DNA from: Blastococcus sp. CT_GayMR20
GTDB lineage: Bacteria; Actinomycetota; Actinomycetes; Mycobacteriales; Geodermatophilaceae
NCBI RefSeq assembly: GCF_004570345.1
Contig: NZ_SPQM01000142.1
Coordinates: forward strand, 1-11,735
DNA length: 11,735 nt
Reading direction: 5' to 3'
Part shown: one piece after another, positions 6,894-11,735 of the stretch
Position numbering within the stretch: the first letter of the stretch is position 1
Layout: every line of letters begins with the position of its first letter
Program-made: the position numbers and the translations under genes
Notes under the pieces: model-generated
Database searches by the model: none
The model's input: the letters and a program-made list of their open reading frames with translations, nothing else
What the model was told of the DNA's origin: nothing

Positions 6894-7425
6894 CCTGCTG
6901 CAGCAGACCCCAGACGAAGGTCGTCCGCACGCCGCCCGGCACTAGAAGGACCCCGTCCTTCTCACGCCTCGCAAGCTCGGCGCGAGCCTCCGGACGGGGC
7001 CAGACGTTGACGACGTCGTCCAGCGTGTGCTTCCAGACCAGGAGGCGGCCGGCGGTCGCCGGGGGGACCGGTGACCCCGGTGCGCGGACCAGGTGCTCGT
7101 TCAGGACGCTTCCGCCGGGGCCGCTGAGCACCTCCCAGTAGAGGTGCGGCCACAGGGGCAGCGGCCACCGGCGCACCTGGACGTCGAGGTCGCCGAACCG
7201 GCGGTCCTCGAGCTCGTCGGGCGGGCCGAGCACCGCCGTCCGCAGGGCGAGCCCCCGGGGCGCCCTCCGGGAGTGCTGCAGCGCCTGCCAGCGGGTGTGC
7301 GCGGCGTGCGCCTCGCCGCGCGAGGCGCCCAGCCGGGGGAGCGCCTCGGCCACCAGATCCGGTCGCAGGTCGGCCATCCGGCGGAGCAGCACGAGGCAGA
7401 ACTCCCGCCGAGCCAGTCCCCGCAC
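6838..7425 (-). CDS. conserved actinobacterial hypothetical protein carrying a repeat-derived segment
   Basis: A 195-residue soluble protein with no domain I recognise. Coding potential is good: third codon positions are almost all G or C across the ORF. Visible landmarks are an Arg-rich N-terminus, a central aromatic-rich stretch (RRWPLPLWPHLYWEVLSG) and LLVWKHTLDDVVNVW near residue 135. Residues about 142-160, PRPEARAELARREKDGV, are encoded by copy A of a palindromic repeat that also occurs in intergenic DNA at 9731-9774. The last ~35 residues run on past the repeat, and the final 56 bases overlap the 3' end of the NlpC/P60 gene antisense, so the C-terminus may be recently acquired. The start is taken as GTG 7425. 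ATG 7377 (MADLRPDLV) is an alternative that would leave 74 rather than 26 bases to the divergent gene. Confidence 0.65.
   Translation of the reverse strand: MRGLARREFCLVLLRRMADLRPDLVAEALPRLGASRGEAHAAHTRWQALQHSRRAPRGLALRTAVLGPPDELEDRRFGDLDVQVRRWPLPLWPHLYWEVLSGPGGSVLNEHLVRAPGSPVPPATAGRLLVWKHTLDDVVNVWPRPEARAELARREKDGVLLVPGGVRTTFVWGLLQQVSRRCGDHPRSRSSAGPP
6951..6999. repeat. dispersed palindromic repeat, copy A (inside a coding sequence)
   Basis: Outer arms CCCCGTCC (6951-6958) and GGACGGGG (6992-6999) pair perfectly. Inner arms GCTCG (6975-6979) and CGAGC (6983-6987) close on a 3-base loop. The 33-base core 6967-6999 matches 9742-9774 at 30 of 33 positions in the same orientation. This copy lies in the convergent 3' region between the NlpC/P60 gene and the leftward hypothetical gene, and within the latter's reading frame. 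It could act as a hairpin terminator for the rightward transcript. The family identity is inferred from the two copies seen here. Confidence 0.8.
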
Positions 7426-7451
7426 GGGCCCGACCCTGTCACCATGCGCTG

Positions 7452-8021
7452 GTGCTGATCAGCCCGGCCACCGCCGCAGGGATCGCGGACGGGTCCGTCA
7501 CGCTCGCCTTCCGTCGATGGGACTCCCCCCGCATGCGGCCCGGCAGCACCCAGCGCACCGGCGCCGGCGTCGTCCTGATCGAGACCGTCGACCCGGTCGA
7601 TCCCGAGGCGCTCACCGAGGACGACGCCGTCCGCTCCGGGGTGCGGTCGCTCGCCGAGCTCCGCCGGCTGCTCGCGCGGCGGGACGGAGCGCACGTCTAC
7701 CGCATGCAGGTGCGCCTGGCCGGGCCCGACCCCCGGGTGGCGCTGCGGGAGCAGGCCGAGCTCACGGACGACGACCGCCGGGCGCTCGACGCCTCGCTCG
7801 ACCGCATGGACGCCGCCCGCGCCGGAGGCCCGTGGACCCGCGAGGTGCTGAGGCTGATCGCCGGGCGGCCGGGCGTGCGGGCCCCCGACCTGGCGGCGTC
7901 CCTAGGACGGGAGACGCTGTCGTTCAAGCGTGACGTCCGGAAGCTGAAGGAGCTCGGCCTCACCCACAGCCTGCCGGTCGGGTATGAAATCTCACCCCGC
8001 GGGCGGGCCTACCTCGGCTGA
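7452..8021 (+). CDS. ASCH-like domain protein with C-terminal winged helix
   Basis: A 189-residue cytoplasmic protein. The N-terminal ~110 residues (LISPATAAGIADGSVTLAFRRW..., then a hydrophobic strand VVLIETVDPVD and VYRMQVRLAGPDPRVALRE) resemble actinobacterial proteins with a PUA-like ASCH fold, which usually bind RNA or modified nucleotides. Residues about 125-189 (TREVLRLIAGRPGVRAPDLAASLGR followed by KRDVRKLKELGLT and a YEISPRGRAYL wing) form a convincing winged helix-turn-helix, suggesting nucleic acid binding. The start is GTG 7452. An ATG at 7444 is out of frame and stops at once. No clear ribosome binding site precedes it, so it may be leaderless or translated from a short leader. 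Only 26 bases separate it from the divergent hypothetical gene. The fold names are inference; the open frame is secure. Confidence 0.8.
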   Translation: MLISPATAAGIADGSVTLAFRRWDSPRMRPGSTQRTGAGVVLIETVDPVDPEALTEDDAVRSGVRSLAELRRLLARRDGAHVYRMQVRLAGPDPRVALREQAELTDDDRRALDASLDRMDAARAGGPWTREVLRLIAGRPGVRAPDLAASLGRETLSFKRDVRKLKELGLTHSLPVGYEISPRGRAYLG

Positions 8022-8027
8022 GCGCTC

Positions 8028-8034
8028 GGGGAGG
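8028..8034 (+). promoter_or_regulatory. ribosome binding site deciding the DUF3817 start
   Basis: GGGGAGG lies nine bases before GTG 8044. It favours this start over the longer in-frame ATG at 7984, which lies inside the preceding gene and would add a hydrophilic leader not expected in the family. Confidence 0.75.
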
Positions 8035-8043
8035 ATCGAGGGC

Positions 8044-8367
8044 GTGACTCCCCGTACCGCCGCAACCGTCTTCCGTATCGTCGCCGTCGCCGAGGCCTGC
8101 TCGTGGATCGGCCTGCTGATCGGCATGTTCGTCAAGTACGTCCCCGAGACCACCGAGCTCGGGGTGAAGGTCTTCGGCCCGATCCACGGCGGGATCTTCG
8201 TGGCCTACGTGGTCGTGGCGCTGCTCACGGCGCGGATCCTGCGCTGGGACGTGCGGACGACGCTCCTGGCGCTGGTCGCGTCCGTGCCGCCGCTGGCCAC
8301 GCTGTGGTTCGAGCGCTGGGCCGCCCGCAGCGGCCGCCTCCCGAGCGGGGACGCGGTCGCCGCCTGA
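8044..8367 (+). CDS. DUF3817 integral membrane protein
   Basis: A 107-residue membrane protein with three hydrophobic helices. The wording FRIVAVAEACSWIGLLIGMFVKYV, then KVFGPIHGGIFVAYVVVALLTARI, a W-D-V-R-T-T-L-L-A-L-V-A-S-V-P-P stretch and the closing FERWA are the hallmarks of the DUF3817 family, widespread in actinobacteria and of unknown function. It has full family length. It begins 22 bases after the ASCH-like gene stop and ends 34 bases before the serine hydrolase. It may be cotranscribed with the former, while the latter seems to have its own promoter in the gap. The start is GTG 8044, supported by the ribosome binding site at 8028-8034. Confidence 0.88.
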   Translation: MTPRTAATVFRIVAVAEACSWIGLLIGMFVKYVPETTELGVKVFGPIHGGIFVAYVVVALLTARILRWDVRTTLLALVASVPPLATLWFERWAARSGRLPSGDAVAA

Positions 8368-8388
8368 GCAGCGGACCCGCCGGGTCGA

Positions 8389-8394
8389 TACGGT
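8389..8394 (+). promoter_or_regulatory. -10 element of a likely leaderless transcript
   Basis: TACGGT ends seven bases before ATG 8402. This is the spacing expected if transcription begins at the A of the start codon, and there is no Shine-Dalgarno sequence in the 34-base gap. Leaderless genes with TAnnnT at this distance are common in actinobacteria. No convincing -35 is seen. Confidence 0.45.
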
Positions 8395-8401
8395 CGCCCG
8401 C

Positions 8402-9727
8402 ATGCCGGAACCCGTCCTCCCGACCACTGCCCGCGTCCTGCTGGCGCGCACGGCCCGCGCCCAGCGGGAAGGCCGAGCGCCGAGCCTGGTCGCCGGGGTC
8501 GTGCGCGACGGCGGGCTGGCGTGGTCGGCCGGCCGGGGCGACGTGCCGGAGCCGCACACCGACGTCCAGTACCGGCTGGGCTCCATCAGCAAGACGGTGA
8601 CCGCGGTCCTGGTGATGCGGTTGCGCGACGAGGGTCTGGTGCACCTCGACGACCCGCTGGAGCGGCACCTGCCGGGCACGCCGTTCGGCGACCGCACCAT
8701 CGGGCAGTTGCTGTCGCACCTCGCCGGTGCGTCCGCCGAGAGCCCCGGTGCGTGGTGGGAGCGCACCGAGGGGGGTGCGCTCGCCGAGCTCGGGATGGGT
8801 CCGGAGGACGTCGTCCTGGGTGCGGCGCGCCGGTTCCACTACTCGAACCTCGGCTTCGGCCTGCTCGGCGAGCTCGTGGGCCGGCTGCGGGGGACGACGT
8901 GGGAGGACGCCGTCACCGCGGAGGTGCTGCGGCCCCTCGGGATGACCCGCACGACTCCCCGGCCCGAGCAGCCCGCGGCGGCGGGAACCGCGGTGCACCC
9001 GTGGGCGGACGTCGTCCTGCCCGAGCCGGAGCACCACGCCGGCGTCATGGCGGCGGCCGGTCAGCTGTGGGCGACGCTCGAGGACCTCGCCCGGTTCGGC
9101 GCCTTCCTCATCGGTGACACCGGCGACGTCCTCGATCCCGCGACGCTGGAGGAGATGACCGTGCCGGCGGGCGTGGACTCATCCGCGCCGGGCTGGTCGG
9201 CCTACGGGCTCGGGGTGCAGGTGCTGCGGGTGGAGGACCGGACGCTGGTGGGCCACGGCGGATCCATGCCGGGCTTCCTCGCCGGGGTCTTCGTCGACCG
9301 CGAGGAGCGGACCGGCGCGGTGTCCCTCGCCAACACGACATCCGGACTCGACGCGGTGGTCTTCGGACTGCTGTCGGACCTGCGGGCGGCCGAGCCGCGC
9401 GTGGTCGAAGCCTGGGCGCCCTCGCCGTCCCCCGTGCCGCTGAGCCAGCTGGGGATCTGGTTCTGGGGGCCGACCCCCCACGTGCTGCGTGCCGTCGGCG
9501 GGGGCCTGCTGCACCTGGGCCCGCTGCCGGGACGCAACGGCCGGGCGAGCCGGTTCACCCCACGAGAGGACGGGACCTGGCTCGGGCTGGACGGCTACTA
9601 CGCCGGGGAGACGTTGCGCATCGCCGACGACCACCTCGACCTGGACACGTTCATCTTCACGCGCACGCCCTACGACCCGGAGGCGCCGGTGCCGGGTGGC
9701 GTCGACGAGCGCGGCTGGAGCGGTTGA
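8402..9727 (+). CDS. serine hydrolase of the class C beta-lactamase/DD-peptidase fold
   Basis: A 441-residue protein of the beta-lactamase (PF00144-type) family. The SxxK motif is S-I-S-K (Ser61 nucleophile, Lys64) in YRLGSISKTVTAVLVMRL. The second motif is Y-S-N (Tyr147-Asn149) in FHYSNLGFGLLGELV. The third, equivalent to KTG, is H-G-G (285-287) in LVGHGGSMPGF. All catalytic positions are intact. There is no signal peptide, so the enzyme is probably cytoplasmic and more likely an esterase or peptidase than a resistance beta-lactamase. Residues about 340-441 form an extra C-terminal domain containing IWFWGPTPH and strand-rich FTPREDGTWLGLDGYYAGETL, resembling the lipocalin-like appendage in many of these hydrolases. 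The start is ATG 8402, consistent with a leaderless transcript. The substrate is unknown. Confidence 0.92.
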   Translation: MPEPVLPTTARVLLARTARAQREGRAPSLVAGVVRDGGLAWSAGRGDVPEPHTDVQYRLGSISKTVTAVLVMRLRDEGLVHLDDPLERHLPGTPFGDRTIGQLLSHLAGASAESPGAWWERTEGGALAELGMGPEDVVLGAARRFHYSNLGFGLLGELVGRLRGTTWEDAVTAEVLRPLGMTRTTPRPEQPAAAGTAVHPWADVVLPEPEHHAGVMAAAGQLWATLEDLARFGAFLIGDTGDVLDPATLEEMTVPAGVDSSAPGWSAYGLGVQVLRVEDRTLVGHGGSMPGFLAGVFVDREERTGAVSLANTTSGLDAVVFGLLSDLRAAEPRVVEAWAPSPSPVPLSQLGIWFWGPTPHVLRAVGGGLLHLGPLPGRNGRASRFTPREDGTWLGLDGYYAGETLRIADDHLDLDTFIFTRTPYDPEAPVPGGVDERGWSG

Positions 9728-9731
9728 ACGA

Positions 9732-9774
9732 CCCGTCCACCCCTCGCAGGCTCGGGGCGAGCCTCGGGACGGGG
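9732..9774. terminator. palindromic repeat copy B, probable bidirectional terminator
   Basis: Outer arms CCCGTCC (9732-9738) and GGACGGG (9767-9773) and inner arms AGGCTCG (9748-9754) and CGAGCCT (9758-9764) with a GGG loop form a strong GC hairpin. It fills the 52-base gap between two convergent genes. There is no U-tract, as is usual for actinobacterial hairpin terminators. The core is 30/33 identical to copy A at 6967-6999, so this is also a member of a dispersed repeat family. Confidence 0.7.
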
Positions 9775-9779
9775 GCCGT

Positions 9780-10268
9780 TCAGTGGTCGAAGGCGTCCAT
9801 CGTCGTCGAGACGACGACGCCGTACGCCAGGTGCGGCACGAGGTCGCTGGCCCAGTCGGTGGTCGACCAGGTGCGTGGGTCGGTGATGCCGAGGACGGTC
9901 ATGGGCCCGTTCGCCACGACCAGGGCCCCGAGCGTGGTGAGCGCGATCCCCACAGGCGTCGCCGACCGGTGGCCCGACGCCCGCGCCAGCCCGCCCAGCA
10001 CCCCGACGCCGATACCGGCGGCGAGCCCCATCAGCGGACCGAGCCCCTCGACCCGGTTCTGCCTCGTCTCGCCCTCGCCGGGGATCGGCACGTGGACGGT
10101 TGCCGCGAGTTTCTCCACGGTGTCCTCGGGCGTGGAGGAGGTGCCGCGTCCCCGGACCGCCATGTCGAGGTAGGTGACGGCATTGAGGGCGGTGGTGCCG
10201 GCCGCACCCGCCGCCGCACCGCGCAGGATCCACCCGCCGGTGCTGACCGCGCGCCGTCCTCTCGCCAT
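9780..10268 (-). CDS. small integral membrane protein, conserved hypothetical
   Basis: A 162-residue membrane protein starting at ATG 10268. The first hydrophobic segment (about 13-32, ILRGAAAGAAGTTALNAVTYL) is small-residue-rich. A hydrophilic loop follows with TSSTPEDTVEKLA and PIPGEGETRQNRVEGLG, then two hydrophobic segments (about 74-94 and 102-126, the latter with GALVVANGPMTVLG). The closing DWASDLVPHLAYGVVVSTTMDAF segment includes a histidine within a membrane-like stretch. This arrangement is familiar from actinobacterial hypothetical proteins, but I can give no function. GGGGTAGGG upstream of the ATG is an acceptable though imperfect ribosome binding site. The gene is divergent from DUF3253, 112 bases away, and convergent with the serine hydrolase across the palindromic hairpin. 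Confidence 0.82.
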   Translation of the reverse strand: MARGRRAVSTGGWILRGAAAGAAGTTALNAVTYLDMAVRGRGTSSTPEDTVEKLAATVHVPIPGEGETRQNRVEGLGPLMGLAAGIGVGVLGGLARASGHRSATPVGIALTTLGALVVANGPMTVLGITDPRTWSTTDWASDLVPHLAYGVVVSTTMDAFDH

Positions 10269-10380
10269 ACCGGCGCCCTACCCCAGGCCGCTCCGGGGAA
10301 CCGCTCGGGGCATGCCCTGCGGGTGGTACCTCGGCCGGCCCCCGGTCGCGGACGCACGCGCACATGCGCAGGCTGGCACC

Positions 10381-10632
10381 ATGGACGACGTCGGCGCCCG
10401 GCTCGAGCGCAGCATCGAGGACCTGCTCGACCGGCGTCGGCCGGAGGCGTCCATCTGCCCGTCCGAGGCCGCCCGCGCCGTCGATCCGGAGGGCTGGCGG
10501 GAGCTGATGCCCGAGGCGCGCGCCGCCGCCGGCCGCCTGGCCGCCGCCGGCAGCGTGGAGGTCACCCAGGCCGGGCAGGTGGTCGAGGTGGCGACGGCGC
10601 CCGGACCGGTGCGGGTGCGCCGCCCTCGCTAG
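10381..10632 (+). CDS. DUF3253 protein
   Basis: An 83-residue protein that is nearly all one domain. ICPSEAARAV (25-34), then W-R-E-L-M-P (39-44), ARAAAGRLAAAGSVEVTQAGQVVE and the closing PGPVRVRR reproduce the DUF3253 pattern, which looks like a compact winged helix (helices, then a two-strand wing). The family is short and common in actinobacteria and proteobacteria, with no proven function. The fold suggests nucleic-acid binding, but that is inference. The start is ATG 10381, with no clear Shine-Dalgarno sequence within 15 bases. The 89-base gap to the MOSC gene holds a small perfect palindrome (10666-10676) and nothing else I can name. Confidence 0.88.
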   Translation: MDDVGARLERSIEDLLDRRRPEASICPSEAARAVDPEGWRELMPEARAAAGRLAAAGSVEVTQAGQVVEVATAPGPVRVRRPR

Positions 10633-10721
10633 GACCCTCAGAACGGCAGCAGGATCAGTCGGTGGGCAGTGACTGCGGGCCACGCCGAGGTGCACTTCCA
10701 GGCGACGGATAGGTTCGTCTG

Positions 10722-11288
10722 GTGCTGGTGGTCCGAGGAGATGCCCAGCAGGGGTCAGTCGCTGCTGTGAGCCGAGCAGCGAACCACACGTTCAGCAAGG
10801 CGAATCACCACGTGATCCGTCTGCTCGCCGGCCTGGGGGTCGAAGGCGATGCCCACGCCGGGCGCACCGTTCAGCACCTCTCGCGGGTGGCTCGCGACCC
10901 GACTGCCCCGAACCTCCGGCAGGTCCATCTCATTCACGCGGAGCTCCACGACGAGCTCCGTGCTCGCGGCTTCGTCGTGCAGCCCGGGGACATGGGCGAG
11001 AACGTGATGACCCGCGGAGTGGACCTGCTAGGCCTGCCCACAGGCGCCCGGCTGAGGCTCGGCGACGATGCGGTGGTCGAGATCACGGGGCTCCGCAATC
11101 CCTGTGTACAGCTCGACCGCTTCCAGCGCGGCCTCATGGGGGCCGTTCTGGACAGGGATGCGGACGGGAAGCTGATCCGCAAAGCCGGCGTCATGGCTGT
11201 GGTGCTCGCTGGTGGGGACGTGCGAGTCGGTGACGCCATTTCGCTGGAGCTACCGCCGCGTCCGCACGAGCCGCTCGACCGGGTCTGA
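10722..11288 (+). CDS. MOSC-domain protein
   Basis: A 188-residue single-domain MOSC (molybdenum cofactor sulfurase C-terminal) protein of the stand-alone YiiM-like type. Typical features are AVSRAANHTFSK, GLGVEGDAHAG (38-48), NLRQVHLIHAELHDEL, PGDMGENVMTRGVDLLGLP, the conserved cysteine Cys128 in I-T-G-L-R-N-P-C, and KAGVMAVVLAGGDVRVGD. Such proteins bind or transfer sulfur or molybdenum cofactor, and some reduce N-hydroxylated compounds; the reaction here is unknown. The start is uncertain: GTG 10722 and GTG 10728 are candidates, while GTG 10767 would remove the first beta strand. ATG 10741 is out of frame. Codon use is slightly less GC-biased than its neighbours (for example aac cac acg and gcg aat cac), which may indicate more recent arrival. 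Confidence 0.9.
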   Translation: MLVVRGDAQQGSVAAVSRAANHTFSKANHHVIRLLAGLGVEGDAHAGRTVQHLSRVARDPTAPNLRQVHLIHAELHDELRARGFVVQPGDMGENVMTRGVDLLGLPTGARLRLGDDAVVEITGLRNPCVQLDRFQRGLMGAVLDRDADGKLIRKAGVMAVVLAGGDVRVGDAISLELPPRPHEPLDRV

Positions 11289-11329
11289 CGCTGTCGGCCT
11301 TCGGCGATCCCGATGAAGTCATCCACACC

Positions 11330-11335
11330 AGGAGG
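11330..11335 (+). promoter_or_regulatory. strong ribosome binding site of a small gene
   Basis: AGGAGG stands six bases before ATG 11342, one of the best Shine-Dalgarno matches in the window. It is the main reason for treating the short frame downstream as a gene or former gene. Confidence 0.6.
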
Positions 11336-11341
11336 ACCGCG

Positions 11342-11544
11342 ATGCCTCGTCCCGACCTCCGCCAAGATCCCTGGCACGCCCCGGACCCGAGCTTCCTCGG
11401 CGAGCAGTCCCAGGGCGGCGTGGGCAACCACGCCGGATCCGAACTCGGCCGCTAGAACGGCCGCAACACCCGTCATGCCATCGAGGCCCGCGCCGGGAAG
11501 GCCGGCTCAAGGCCGAACGAAAGGCCGCCAAGCGCTCACGCTGA
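11342..11544 (+). pseudogene. small gene, apparently broken by a stop and a frameshift
   Basis: From ATG 11342 the frame encodes 37 residues (MPRPDLRQDPWHAPDPSFLG..., ending SELGR) and stops at TAG 11453-11455. Beyond the TAG the same frame stays protein-like (NGRNTRHAIEARAGKAG) to about 11506. A one-base shift then opens GRLKAERKAAKRSR, a basic helix-like tail ending in TGA 11542-11544. Codon choice is GC3-biased throughout all three pieces. The simplest reading is a former protein of about 65 residues with a Pro/Asp-rich start and a Lys/Arg/Ala-rich end, damaged by a nonsense mutation and an indel. The alternative is a genuine 37-residue peptide ending at 11455. I do not recognise the family. 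A sequencing error could also explain the indel but not the TAG. Confidence 0.4.
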
Positions 11545-11565
11545 CACTCCGACCGCCGCATCCGA

Positions 11566-11578
11566 ACGACCGGGTCGT
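11566..11578. terminator. weak hairpin between convergent genes
   Basis: ACGAC (11566-11570) and GTCGT (11574-11578) form a short perfect hairpin with a CGG loop. It lies in the 65-base gap between the small rightward gene and the leftward partial gene. Placement suits a bidirectional terminator, but the stem is only five pairs and there is no U-tract. Confidence 0.25.
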
Positions 11579-11609
11579 GAGACTTTCGCCGGAGCGGTGG
11601 ACTGCCAGC

Positions 11610-11735
11610 TCAGAACGGGGTGAGGGCGCCGGGTGGAGCGGGGCGGCTGTCCCGGATGGTGGCGAGGGTGTCGGCGTAGCGCTGCCGGCCGGTGCGGGGG
11701 GCGGTCGGGGTGCTGCCGTCGTCGGTGCCGAACGC
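11610..11735 (-). CDS. C-terminal end of a leftward gene, possibly DUF222/HNH endonuclease
   Basis: Reading leftward from the window edge, the frame is open for 41 residues to a TGA at 11612-11610. It includes RTGRQRYADTLATIRDSRP and ends in P-P-G-A-L-T-P-F. Third positions are nearly all G or C, so this is real coding sequence whose start lies beyond 11735. The disordered Pro/Arg-rich end is reminiscent of the tails of DUF222/HNH endonucleases, which are repeated many times in Geodermatophilaceae genomes. The HNH core itself is not in the window, so that identity is a guess. Confidence 0.6.
   Translation of the reverse strand, partial: AFGTDDGSTPTAPRTGRQRYADTLATIRDSRPAPPGALTPF

Noticed and set aside
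8402..9727. Antibiotic-resistance class C beta-lactamase
   Set aside because: No signal peptide, HGG in place of KTG, and an extra C-terminal domain fit the general serine hydrolase branch.
10666..10676. Perfect palindrome GCAGTGACTGC as operator or terminator
   Set aside because: A single short occurrence with a one-base centre, no U-tract and no regulator to link to it; such palindromes arise by chance.
1..11735. CRISPR array, tRNA, rRNA, insertion sequence or phage genes
   Set aside because: Scanned by eye for regular repeat-spacer units, cloverleaf ends, transposase motifs and integrase motifs; none seen.

Overview
The window is uniformly GC-rich, with G or C at nearly every third codon position, GTG starts, likely leaderless transcripts and actinobacterial protein families (HelD-type helicase, PASTA-containing class A PBP, DUF3817, DUF3253, MOSC, NlpC/P60 behind a c-di-AMP riboswitch). 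This fits a high-GC actinomycete. The protein wording and a dispersed palindromic repeat suggest Geodermatophilaceae (Blastococcus/Geodermatophilus/Modestobacter type), but that placement is inference. The region looks chromosomal: there is no IS element, phage gene, tRNA, rRNA or CRISPR array.

Layout. (1) 3-395(+) is the 3' end of a HelD/UvrD-like ATPase gene. (2) 515-2857(+) encodes a bifunctional class A penicillin-binding protein with one PASTA domain and a Pro-rich tail. (3) A leftward group runs 5449 to 2795: a 64-residue lipoprotein, a PYROXD2/CrtI-like FAD oxidoreductase, and a YihY/BrkB membrane protein. The last gene appears to start at a CTG that overlaps the oxidoreductase stop codon, and its end overlaps the PBP gene. 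(4) 5450-5852 is a roughly 400-base regulatory region. It holds a candidate promoter, GTnAC direct repeats resembling an MtrA box, and a c-di-AMP (ydaO/yuaA) riboswitch in front of a secreted NlpC/P60 hydrolase (5853-6893,+). (5) A hypothetical gene (7425-6838,-) overlaps the hydrolase 3' end and carries one copy of a palindromic repeat inside its coding sequence. (6) A rightward run follows: ASCH-like/winged-helix protein (7452-8021), DUF3817 membrane protein (8044-8367), beta-lactamase-fold serine hydrolase (8402-9727). (7) A second copy of the repeat sits between the convergent serine hydrolase and a small membrane protein (10268-9780,-). (8) DUF3253 (10381-10632,+), MOSC protein (10722-11288,+), a small apparently degenerate gene (11342-11544,+), and the C-terminal end of a leftward gene running off the right edge (11610-11735,-).

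Common thread. The PBP builds peptidoglycan and the NlpC/P60 enzyme cuts it. The riboswitch ties the cutting enzyme to c-di-AMP, and the upstream repeats suggest a second input from the MtrAB cell-envelope two-component system. The other genes are mostly conserved actinobacterial proteins of unknown role. I see no clear new multi-gene system. The observations most worth following are the dual-control leader, the dispersed palindrome (one copy coding, one intergenic), the CTG start and the broken small gene at the right edge.
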